This document shows positions 36,201 to 43,300 of a stretch of 64,000 nucleotides of DNA, one piece after another; positions within the stretch are counted from its first letter, which is position 1; every line of letters starts with the position of its first letter. The notes beneath the pieces are model-generated. The model was not told where the DNA came from, did no database searches, and worked only from the letters and a program-made list of their open reading frames with translations. The translations under genes and the position numbers were made by a program. The stretch is from Ohtaekwangia sp035628875 (GTDB taxonomy: Bacteria > Bacteroidota > Bacteroidia > Cytophagales > Cyclobacteriaceae), in the NCBI GenBank assembly GCA_035628875.1, contig DASPIZ010000110.1, positions 1 through 64,000 on the forward strand. The letters are read 5' to 3'.

Positions 36201-36263
36201 CGCAAAAGCAGGGGCACTTGCCATTAGCAAGACAAGGAGTTTTAGTAAACATTTTTTCATCAA
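33204..36263 (-). CDS. susC-like: SusC/RagA TonB-linked outer-membrane transporter
   Basis: A TonB-dependent importer, 1019 residues. Signal peptide about 1-22 (ending APAFAQ); carboxypeptidase-D-like regulatory domain about 23-110 (VSGRVTSSADGQPLPGVSIL); the linker SQLNEVVVTALG, characteristic of the SusC family; plug about 115-235 with ALAGKVAGVQI and LKGPAAAALYGSRAANGVIL. The 22-strand barrel runs to the C-terminal FNVKLGF. It forms an operon with susD, with a promoter and a structured leader of about 190 nt in front. Confidence 0.96.
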   Translation of the reverse strand: MMKKCLLKLLVLLMASAPAFAQTVSGRVTSSADGQPLPGVSILVKGTNTGTTTNAEGNFTVNANADQMLVLSFIGYATKEVVVGNATTLTISLDEDISQLNEVVVTALGIERDKKELGYSVQSVSGDQLTEARDVNVANALAGKVAGVQIKQNATGVGGSTRITIRGNNTISGSNQPLIVVDGIPMSNFESSPDDYWGNSAIDKGSGLGDISPDAIASISVLKGPAAAALYGSRAANGVILVTTKTGKNSPGSLSFSSNFTFERPMMTPKFQNKYGQGMGGTFNNNVKSSWGPEMDGSTQTMALGELPYSARDNDLYNDFLRTGTTWTNNVQFSKSVEDLTFLAGITRLDNKAVVPNSGLDRTSVNIRTTAKITSWLSFDGKMNYINQNSDNRISIALDPNNIFYDNLYRPRSVAFSDYRPFKNNNWKRDDGKPASYVIDHGNSPNNVFWSAYRNGNADERDRYIGFAALDFTITDWLSLKLRTGMDNYSLKYETIRATGNPYWEQGGSYRMQTERFKEINSDFLLSAKKDFNKIGIVATLGGNRMKQTISSTNTFSGDLEIPEQYNIRAGKQHWGVTELKEKQINSVYGAVSLSYAGQLFLDVTGRNDWASTLPVDNNSYFYPSVGASWVFTETMKNLGPLSFGKLRASWAQVGNDADFYKLEDYYTPEYNILGESMTVRRSDTRANPNLKHESVQSVEAGLELLFGDRIGLDVAWYKTNTYDQVLKLDIPPGTGFLFDVINAGNVQNTGVELMLNTTPVLAGDFRWESSINWSMNRNKVVELHETSKTQILSLGATPVRIIAKEGGSYGDIFGSAYLRDENGKKVIDANGIPVSDGVDRVLGNALPKGILGWSNTISYKNLSLGFLIDMTYGGDIYMGSINIGTSAGTLAMTADHREGGLIVDGVTQVEGEPNSTAITAEQYWRGISTIDEEFIYDATNVRFREFTLNYSLPQSLLSKTPFKTVKAGIVARNLFMIYSTTEGFDPEAGYSSSSSALGMEFASMPTMRSIGFNVKLGF

Positions 36264-36300
36264 GTTGTTTGGGTTTGGTTAAAAAAGAGACTAGGTCCGA

Positions 36301-36362
36301 CGCGCCTGATTTTCCACATCAGGGCGAGCCGCGCTACCGTCCTGAAGTCTTTTAAGAAAGAC
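36301..36362 (-). promoter_or_regulatory. Two-hairpin structured 5' leader of the susC-like gene
   Basis: In the predicted susC transcript, GTCTTT/AAAGAC (36362-36347) closes over a 4-nt CTTA loop. CCTGAT/ATCAGG (36323-36305) closes over a 7-nt loop and is extended by CGCG/CGCG outer pairs (36333-36330 with 36304-36301). The start codon is at 36263, so the second hairpin ends about 38 nt before it. The function is inferred: possible attenuation or antisense/sRNA target. It fits no riboswitch class that I can recognise. Confidence 0.5.
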
Positions 36363-36460
36363 CGGAGTTTGTTGGTTCTTCTTCGCATAGTTTAGGTTTT
36401 TGAGTTCTGTTTTGCCCATCCATGCCAAATATCCTTTCACATCTGGCACTGATGAGCGAG

Positions 36461-36491
36461 TAAATCTATAAGATCAGATTAAAATTGCAAA
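36461..36491 (-). promoter_or_regulatory. Bacteroidota-type promoter of the susC-susD operon
   Basis: On the minus strand TTTG (36491-36488) is followed after 19 bp by TAGATTTA (36468-36461), one base off the TAnnTTTG consensus, with consensus spacing. Transcription would start near 36454, giving a leader of about 190 nt. Confidence 0.6.
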
Positions 36492-36506
36492 GAAAAATTT
36501 GATTTC

Positions 36507-36534
36507 GTGTGCGCACACACGCACAATGTGTGCG
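36507..36534. promoter_or_regulatory. Cluster of GTGTGC palindromes, possible operator
   Basis: GTGTGCGCACAC (36507-36518) is a perfect 12-bp palindrome, immediately followed by CGCACA-ATG-TGTGCG (36520-36534). It lies just upstream of the susC -33 box and could bind a regulator of susC or of the divergent peptidase. Confidence 0.45.
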
Positions 36535-36749
36535 ATAACAATGTTTTTTAGTTTAAAACGGGCTGCGTTTGCAGTTGGAATAAACGTTTGCACTGATATT
36601 ATTTTCCGGAGGCTGTCTGGTTTGATCGTCTTAAAGTGATCTGTGTTTCGTGGGGGTGCTTGTTTTCATAAAACGTGGCTCAGTTGCTGCTTAACTGTGC
36701 TCAGCCAGTCAACAATGAACTTTGTGTGCGTGTGTATTGTCTTAACCAG

Positions 36750-37346
36750 ATGGAATCCAATCGGACAAAACCAGCGGCAAAGAAAATCAGTAAATTTATG
36801 CTTCCTTATCTATTCGGAATTCTAATCGTTGCGCAGGTAGCCGCCAGTGGTGGTAATAATTCAAATTATGCTGTTCACCATCCAATCATAACAGATCATA
36901 CGCTGGAAGCTAAAATTGCGGCGTTTGAAAAGACTGGTGTTAACAAGAAGATTAACATAGATTATGATGTGGAAGAAGTTATTGAATATGCAACCTCGCT
37001 TATTGGAACACCACATGTTATGGGAGGGTACTCCCCTGCTGGTCTTGATTGCTCTGGCTTAGTTAAACTGGTACACGAAAAATCTAAGGTTGAATTGCCG
37101 CGTTCGTCCCACGACCAGGCACGCTATGGTACGATCCTTTCGTCAGGAGAAGAACTCAAACGCGGTGATCTTGTGTTCTTTCATTCTACCTACAAAAAAT
37201 CTCACCTCGTCACGCACAGCGGTATCTATCTAGGCGATAATAAATTTATCCATACTTCCGCTTCACGCGGTGTTATCATCTCGACTTTGTTTGATGATAA
37301 TTATTATGAGAAACATTATTTGTTTGCGACGAGGTTGGAGCGATAG
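36750..37346 (+). CDS. NlpC/P60 (C40) cell-wall peptidase
   Basis: Cysteine peptidase that cleaves peptide cross-links in peptidoglycan. About 198 residues from ATG 36750; the upstream in-frame ATG at 36675 gives an unconvincing extension. A membrane anchor or signal segment (FMLPYLFGILIVAQVAAS) precedes the domain, which starts at VIEYATSLIGTPHVMGGYSP. The catalytic triad is Cys101 (LDCSGLV), His156 (VTHSGIYLGD) and His168 (FIHTS). RSSHDQARYG is the usual second motif. Part of its 3' half has a decayed duplicate at 38909-38980. Confidence 0.93.
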   Translation: MESNRTKPAAKKISKFMLPYLFGILIVAQVAASGGNNSNYAVHHPIITDHTLEAKIAAFEKTGVNKKINIDYDVEEVIEYATSLIGTPHVMGGYSPAGLDCSGLVKLVHEKSKVELPRSSHDQARYGTILSSGEELKRGDLVFFHSTYKKSHLVTHSGIYLGDNKFIHTSASRGVIISTLFDDNYYEKHYLFATRLER

Positions 37347-37491
37347 AGTGACGCCTCTCGCCTTTCGCTAACAACGCTGCAAAACGCAAGTCAACCAGAA
37401 AAAAGTCTGAAGACCTAAGTCATGTTAAAGCACAAGTCGCACACAAGGCCCCCACATCCGAAAGACTTGCACCAGTCAGGAGGAAAATAAT

Positions 37492-38091
37492 TTATTCCAG
37501 TACACGAAATACTTTGTCAGAATAATCGATTTCTTCTTTCAAGATATTTCCCGCTGGGTCAATAACTGTTTCGACACCGTTCTCAAGGCTTGAAATATAA
37601 GAGCCAATCACCCCTTTCTCCCTTGAAACAAAATAGATTAAATCAAAATAAAAACCTTCATAGGTGAATGCTCCTTCAATTCGATAAACATAAACGTTTA
37701 CGCCGCTACTCGCAGGGACAATCTTTTCAATCCGAGTATTAAAAACTATACTTTCATGAAAGTCAGAATTTCTTTGGTCGAAAATAATTTGGTATTGTTC
37801 GTTGACCCCTTTCGTGAAATCAAAATATTTAACCGCCGAAGAATTTATTTCCTCTATTTTAAAAAAAATTGCATTGTTTGCAAAATGCATTTCGCCGTTT
37901 GATTGGAAGCATTTCTTCCCGAAGCAAAAATATCCAGAGAAATCATAAATACAATTACTCTTTTTATTAGTTATATAAATGTAAGGAAGGTCTTCCTGGT
38001 TCCTATGACTTTCATAATCAATATTACATTCAGAAGGCGTACAAGTAATAAATATTATGGAGACTAATATTAAAATCAAATACAAGTTCAT
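37492..38091 (-). CDS. Small lipoprotein of unknown function
   Basis: 199 residues; signal LYLILILVSIIFITC gives a lipidated Cys. The rest is beta-rich (DLPYIYITNKKSNCIYDFSG, VNVYVYRIEGAFTYEGFYFD) with four further cysteines in the first third, which may form disulfides. No family recognised. It ends a probable three-gene unit with the TlpA-like gene and the 52-residue membrane protein gene. Base composition is visibly more A+T rich than its neighbours, which might mean transfer. Confidence 0.65.
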   Translation of the reverse strand: MNLYLILILVSIIFITCTPSECNIDYESHRNQEDLPYIYITNKKSNCIYDFSGYFCFGKKCFQSNGEMHFANNAIFFKIEEINSSAVKYFDFTKGVNEQYQIIFDQRNSDFHESIVFNTRIEKIVPASSGVNVYVYRIEGAFTYEGFYFDLIYFVSREKGVIGSYISSLENGVETVIDPAGNILKEEIDYSDKVFRVLE

Positions 38092-38104
38092 ATATCGCTA
38101 CTGT

Positions 38105-38263
38105 TCAAAGTACCGAAACGATAAAATAAACAATGCCCGCAACAGCAAACAGAACGATCCACATGAGTAGCTCTACTTTCAGTAATGTTAAGCCACCACG
38201 GACCAATCTTTTCCAGAAGAGATTAAAGTTCAGCATAAACGAATATACGTATTTCGTGGGCAT
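38105..38263 (-). CDS. Small single-pass membrane protein (52 aa)
   Basis: A short gene easily missed. From ATG 38263 it reads MPTKYVYSFMLNFNLFWKRL, continues through RGGLTLLKVELLMW into a hydrophobic helix WIVLFAVAGIVYFIVSVL, and stops at TGA 38105-38107. A start at 38236 (ten codons in) is also possible. It fits neatly between the TlpA-like gene (stop 38279, 15-bp gap) and the lipoprotein gene (start 38091, 13-bp gap), all leftward. Positive residues before the helix predict N-in topology. Function unknown. Confidence 0.6.
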   Translation of the reverse strand: MPTKYVYSFMLNFNLFWKRLVRGGLTLLKVELLMWIVLFAVAGIVYFIVSVL

Positions 38264-38278
38264 AAGTTCAAAGCACCA

Positions 38279-38803
38279 TTACAAATCGCCTGTTAATACT
38301 TTCTCCAATGTTGCATCGTCGACATGAATGGCTTTGGGCATGATGATCATTCCGCTTTCATCCAGCACGAGATAACGTGGCACCCAGTCAAGCACAATGT
38401 AATTTGATAGTGGTGTCTTCCACCCTCCTTCCACGCGATAGTGTTCACCCTGGATATTATAGCGATTAATAGCAGTTTTCCATTTAGGGTCATCTTTATC
38501 AACTGACAAAAAAACATAAATGACATCTGCCGTTCCGGTCTTTTGTTTTAGCGCTTCAAGTTTCGGTAAGCCTACAAGACAATCACGGCACCACGATGCC
38601 CAGATATCAATGACGACCTTTTTCCCTTTGTACAATTGCAGCATGTCCGCGAAGGAAACAGACGTTCCATCGGGTTGTATCAACGACACTGTTTTAACGC
38701 TGTCAGGAAAGGCTTGTGTTGTGAGGTAATCAGGTACAGGTTGATGCTGACTGAAACTGGACGTGGTTAGGAAAATGAAACTGAGAATGATAAACGCTTT
38801 CAT
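38279..38803 (-). CDS. TlpA-like secreted thioredoxin-fold protein
   Basis: Periplasmic thiol-disulfide oxidoreductase of the TlpA/ResA type. The start at 38803 is preferred because it opens a signal peptide (KAFIILSFIFLTTSSFSQ); the longer frame to 38962 would read through the decayed peptidase remnant. The active site is WASWCRDC, with the CxxC on the first helix after VVIDIW. The cis-Pro loop is probably SNYIVLDWVPRYLVLD (Val-Pro). Length 174 aa is normal. It probably reduces or re-shuffles disulfides, perhaps in the cysteine-containing lipoprotein downstream. Confidence 0.88.
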   Translation of the reverse strand: MKAFIILSFIFLTTSSFSQHQPVPDYLTTQAFPDSVKTVSLIQPDGTSVSFADMLQLYKGKKVVIDIWASWCRDCLVGLPKLEALKQKTGTADVIYVFLSVDKDDPKWKTAINRYNIQGEHYRVEGGWKTPLSNYIVLDWVPRYLVLDESGMIIMPKAIHVDDATLEKVLTGDL

Positions 38804-38908
38804 CAATATATTTTTGAAACTGAAGAGAGAATAAAGATACTGAAAGTTCCGTTTATCTAGTGTGAATTGGGAAACGCTATGAGCGATTACGATAATCCAT
38901 CCCGCTAG

Positions 38909-38980
38909 CCTCAGCTTGCCACGCGCAACGGTATCTACCTTGGCGATAATATACTTATCCATGCTTCCGTTTCACGCGGC
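38909..38980 (+). pseudogene. Decayed copy of part of the NlpC/P60 gene
   Basis: 72 bp align without gaps to 37200-37271 of the intact peptidase gene. The translation TRNGIYLGDNILIHASVSRG matches THSGIYLGDNKFIHTSASRG at 14 of 20 positions, and several differences are synonymous. The catalytic His156 codon (CAC) is CGC here. A TAG lies just upstream in frame and no start or Cys motif is present, so this is a remnant. Confidence 0.8.
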
Positions 38981-39033
38981 CAGTCGAGGGTGCTCTTCTA
39001 TGCTTGGTAGTACGATTCCGCTCTTGCTGCTGT

Positions 39034-39212
39034 GAAGGTTGATATTTAACCCTTATCAGGGTTGTGAGTTAAGCTGTCACTACACACCGGTGCACCGGTG
39101 GTTATCAGATATTTAAGTCCTTCGGACTTGTATGTTGATTGTTAACCATTACCGTGGTTACGAGCAAGGTCTGTCACAACGCACCGGTTTGCCCCCGTGG
39201 TTGTTTTCGACA
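39034..39212. repeat. Two-copy intergenic repeat with ACCGGT palindromes
   Basis: Copy 1 (39034-39111) and copy 2 (39131-39212) share in order: GTTGAT, TTAACC, a GGTT arm, GAG, TGTCAC, ACCGGT and TGGTT. In each, TTAACC..GGTT can form a small hairpin. Between them lies the perfect hairpin AAGTCC TTC GGACTT. No coding function. Confidence 0.65.
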
Positions 39213-39231
39213 GCATATCAGTTTCGCCGCA

Positions 39232-39318
39232 AAACCTCAAACGTCAAACCTCAAACAATTGGCAAAAGTCCGTCGTTATCGTCAAACCTTGAATTGAACC
39301 TTGAACTTTAACCTTGAA
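39232..39318 (-). repeat. Compound heptad repeat, copy 3 (TCAAAC / core / TTGAAC)
   Basis: CTCAAAC GTCAAAC CTCAAAC, then a core AATTGGCAAAAGTCCGTCG followed by TTATCG, then CTTGAAT and CTTGAAC units. It directly abuts the stop codon of the porP/sprF gene (39319). The core matches copy 1 at 160-190. Confidence 0.78.
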
Positions 39319-40326
39319 TTATCTGCGCCCATAAAACGCCGGGCATGGAATAAGTTTGTTTTTGTTGGGAGTTCGCTTTTTGGCGCGGAGCTCGTACGTG
39401 ATGGAGATCTCGTGGGCACCCCCTGTGCCGGGACCGAGTGAAGAGATTGTAAAATCGTAGCTGTAACCAACGTTAAAGTTCTTCAGGTATAATCCGCCAA
39501 AGAGGATAAGTGCATCGTGATCAATCACATTGTTTTCATTTTTTGAAAACGGTTTACCGCGGTACCACGCACCAATCGAAACAGGATCGATATGAAAATT
39601 TACGCCTGCATCAAATTGTGAGAAATTTTTGCCTTGCATTTGATAAATAAAAGAAGGTGTGAAATATACCGGCCTGGCAGAACGCATCGGCGATGATAGC
39701 TCAATCTTAATTCCGGCGTGAACCGATGTTCTCATATCCAGCCGATCATTCTCGCCAAGTAAAGAAAGTTGCGGTCTATTCATGTGAGAAAAAGAAGTTC
39801 CAATCCACAGCCGTTCTGAGTACAGTAAAAATCCTGAGCCGAAATCCATGTAGTTTGAATTTTGGATTTTGTTTATCTCCGGATCAAGGGTTGATCCTCC
39901 CCCTTGAATCATCACATCACTCATCTTAAGCCTGGAGCGGTCCAGACCATTGGTTCCATAACCAAATGAAATTCCGGGAGAAAAGACAAGTGCTTCGTTC
40001 AACCTGATCTTATAGGAATACAATACAGAAGCGGTGGTCGTCTTCCAGTTTACAGATCCCATTTTATCGGAAGTGAACATCACACCTATGCCACTGGAAA
40101 CCTGGGGAATATACATATCATATGAAGCAGCATAGGTTGAAAATGCCTGTGGCAATCCCGGCCATTGAAGACGGTGATTGATTACAAATCGCTGGCGTTC
40201 TGTCAACCCGGTAAAACCAGCATTCATAAACAGCGGCGCCTGATAATATTGAGAGAACAACGGGTCTTGTGCCATTGCAGCACACGAGATAAAAACAAAG
40301 AAGAGGTTGATGATTATCTTTTTCAT
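39319..40326 (-). CDS. PorP/SprF family T9SS outer-membrane protein
   Basis: 335 residues. Signal peptide ends CAAMAQ, then DPLFSQYYQAPLFMNAGFTG, the classic PorP/SprF opening (DPxFSQY..P...NPA-like), and alternating beta strands to the end of an about 14-strand barrel (FNVGYSYDFTIS, GAHEISITYEL). SprF-like proteins help secrete or anchor the large adhesin encoded beside them. The gene starts 19 bp after the stop of the 1668-residue adhesin gene, so the two form an operon. The last few codons lie against a heptad repeat block. Confidence 0.94.
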   Translation of the reverse strand: MKKIIINLFFVFISCAAMAQDPLFSQYYQAPLFMNAGFTGLTERQRFVINHRLQWPGLPQAFSTYAASYDMYIPQVSSGIGVMFTSDKMGSVNWKTTTASVLYSYKIRLNEALVFSPGISFGYGTNGLDRSRLKMSDVMIQGGGSTLDPEINKIQNSNYMDFGSGFLLYSERLWIGTSFSHMNRPQLSLLGENDRLDMRTSVHAGIKIELSSPMRSARPVYFTPSFIYQMQGKNFSQFDAGVNFHIDPVSIGAWYRGKPFSKNENNVIDHDALILFGGLYLKNFNVGYSYDFTISSLGPGTGGAHEISITYELRAKKRTPNKNKLIPCPAFYGRR

Positions 40327-40345
40327 ATTGAGTTGATGCTTTGAA

Positions 40346-43300
40346 TTAACGGATCAGCGCGACGTCACCCATCCGCACATCTTTAAAACCATTCGAAAGT
40401 GTTACTGCGATTTTGTATACATAAACACCCGCAGTCATGAGTATTCCAGATTTATCGTATCCATCCCAGCCAATATCCGGATCGTTGCTTTCAAAGACCA
40501 TTGTACCCCAACGATCATAGATCTGCATTTTGTAGGAAGTAACCCCTTTCACCATTGGAAAGAATACATCGTTATAACCACCGCCACTGGCAACACGGCC
40601 ACCCGAAGGCCCCCCCTGATCAGGTGTAAATGCATTGGGAACATCGAGATATCCACCATCCTTTGCGATCACCTGTTGCTGCGCGGAGTCATAACATACC
40701 AATGGCCCATCCGTTGTACCATCGCCATCAACGTCTTGTGGCCCATGGTCAATTCCGGCAAGTAGCGTGACCAGATAAGTTCCGTCTTTCTGATAAGCAT
40801 GAGAGGGCTCGAAATCGTACGACGTGTCGCCATCACCAAAACGCCATTCATACAGTTGTGCACGGTTTGAAAAATTCAATACCTTGAGTTCCGTATCTGG
40901 TACGTACACGACTTCCTGCTGAAGATTAAAGGCAGCATGCGGTACATCGAGGACCTGAATCCCGGTTAGTTCTGTTTCATCAAAATCGCCTGTGGCAGCA
41001 TGTGTGGCCGTGAGATGGAGCGTATATGTCCCGGGACTTGTAATCATAAACTGCGGATCCTGAAGGTTGGACGCCGTGATACTGCCATCAGCACCAATCA
41101 GTTTCCAGATGAAAGTATCCGCTCCCACAGAGTGGTTCGTTACCTGGATGTTAACAGGGAAACATGAAGCAGTAGGCGTAGCGTTGAAGGCAGCTTTTAG
41201 TTCCACTGGTTTCGGTGGCTGAACCGCGTCGATTGTTTTAGTTGCTACCGGGCTGGCACACATTGCATTATTCTCGCGCACGGAAACGACTACATCTTCG
41301 GTAAGCATGTTCAACAGAATGTTGCCTGTTGACTGACCTTCAATGATATAAGCACCGCCAAATGAATTATCAGAAGCTCTCCTGATCTCCCAGTTGTATG
41401 TTGACGCGGGATAGTTATCCGGAGATACGCGGTAACTTACAGCCTGACTGTTATTGTAAACAATCGCTTCGCCAACAATCGCAGGCTTCACCGGAGCCGG
41501 CGCAACTTCGATTTGCTTTTCAATAACAGGACCACTGCAACCATTCAATTCCGCGCGCACACTGATCTTGCCGGTGTATACATTCGGGAATTGGAGGAGA
41601 ACATAAAAGTCACCTTCTTTACCACCACCGAAGATTTTAAATTCTGTGTTCGGATCGTTTGGTATATCCCAATAATACTTCGCACCGGGAATGGGTGTTA
41701 CCTGGTAAGTTTCCACGATCAAGTCATTTGGTAATGCCGAAGGGTTACCCTGACATACGGATTCACGACCAAATATTGTAGTGATTGAAGGTGTTGGATT
41801 TGCCAGTAGGGTAAGCTTCGTTGTGCTGAAACAGTATGGCGCCTGATTGTACGCAACACGCGCATAAACTTCTTTACCTTTCACAAAGTCAATTGCTGCA
41901 GAGATTGGAGACACATTATTTAAAGCATCGTCTTCAGTATTGTGCCATGTTACAGCCACATTTTCTTCCGTCGTTACTGCATTCGTATAAGCAGGATCCG
42001 TTAACTGGATACCAGACACGCGATTCGTCCCCGGCAGGTCTTCGCAAAGTGTCATCAGGCCATTGATTACTTTCGGTGCCGGACGAACCTTTATTGTCAG
42101 CTGTGCTTCGCTTGTGCATTTGGTTTTCACATCCTGGACTACGGCGACATACTGTTGGCCATCCATAACAGTTTGAATTACCGCTGGATCCTCTACCAGA
42201 ACTCTACCTGTTGAAGCAGTTTTGTACCAGGTGATTTTGCGGTCAACAGCGGGAATTGGCGTAACCGAGTCCTCAAACGCTGTTAATATAATACGTGTAT
42301 TTCCAGCGCCTGTCTCACATTCTACCGTCGTAAAATCCTTCGTTTTAGGTAATGTCACACGCGTCAGTTGTAGGGTTGAAGGTGTAGAAGTACACATTCC
42401 ACTGGCACTTGTTAAGGTCCATGTTACCAACGTTTTACTTGGCGCTGGCGGAAGATTCCGCACCGTCGTTTGGGGATCTGAAGGCTCATCAAATACAATA
42501 TCAGGTTGCGTAGAAGTCCACATTCCTTTTGCCCCATACATCGGAGAAGCTGCGTTTAAGGTCACCCAATCCTCACAAATTGAATTGATGTCCTCGCCAG
42601 CATCAGCGACTGGTTTCCGGTCTATTTTAATGTTAATAATTTGCTCTACCGCACTACAAGAAGAGGACGACAACGGCGACGCAACGAGTTTCACTTGAAT
42701 ATTTTGACCAGCTATATAGTCCTCAATATGAGGTGTATACATGGCTTTTACGATAGAATTACCTGAACCACTTTTCACACTCTGCGAAACCGTTCCATGA
42801 CCTGAAACCTTCACCCATTTCGCTTCGGCAAATACGCCTTTAATACTGCCAGACAATTGAATTGACTGAAGATCATCCTGGTCAAGGCAAACCAGTTCAA
42901 TATCAGAAGCGGTTATTTCAGCCGGCTCGTCAAAGCGGATGGTGACCTCATCTGTCTTTAGAAAACAGTTGTTACCACCACTGCTGATAGACCAACGAAA
43001 TGTATACGTGCCGTACTTCGGTGTCTCACCTGTTAATTGAACTTCAGACGTAGCTGATGCCTGCGTTACGATCGAGATGCCACAGCCTGAACCGACACAT
43101 TCAGGTCCGCTTACCACGGTCCAATTTCCCAAACCCTTTTGAGGAATATTTCCTTCAAGGGAAGTGATTGGTCCGCAGACCCACTTATCTTTTCCGGCAT
43201 CTGGATCTGAAGGATTGGTACCGAAATCGACCACTACCTCGTCCGTTGTAACGCAAGTGCCGTTGGTTACAGTCCAGCGAAGGGTATATGCTCCTGCATG

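Larger units (their letters stand above)
36264..36749. other. Divergent intergenic region between susC-like and NlpC/P60 genes
   Basis: 486 bp without a gene. It holds the susC leader hairpins, a susC promoter, and a cluster of GTGTGC palindromes (36507-36534). The right part, before the peptidase start at 36750, shows no further feature. Confidence 0.65.
38804..39318. other. Gene-free stretch with peptidase remnant and three repeat types
   Basis: 515 bp with no intact gene. It contains the NlpC/P60 remnant (38909-38980), a two-copy repeat with ACCGGT palindromes (39034-39111 and 39131-39212), a perfect AAGTCC-TTC-GGACTT hairpin (39115-39129), and a compound heptad repeat (39232-39318). Confidence 0.75.

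Noticed and set aside
36264..36460. Known riboswitch (SAM, cobalamin, TPP) in the susC leader
   Set aside because: None of the conserved core sequences of these classes is visible; only plain hairpins.
38133..38327. Plus-strand 64-codon frame
   Set aside because: Shadow of the leftward 52-residue membrane protein gene and of the TlpA-like gene end.
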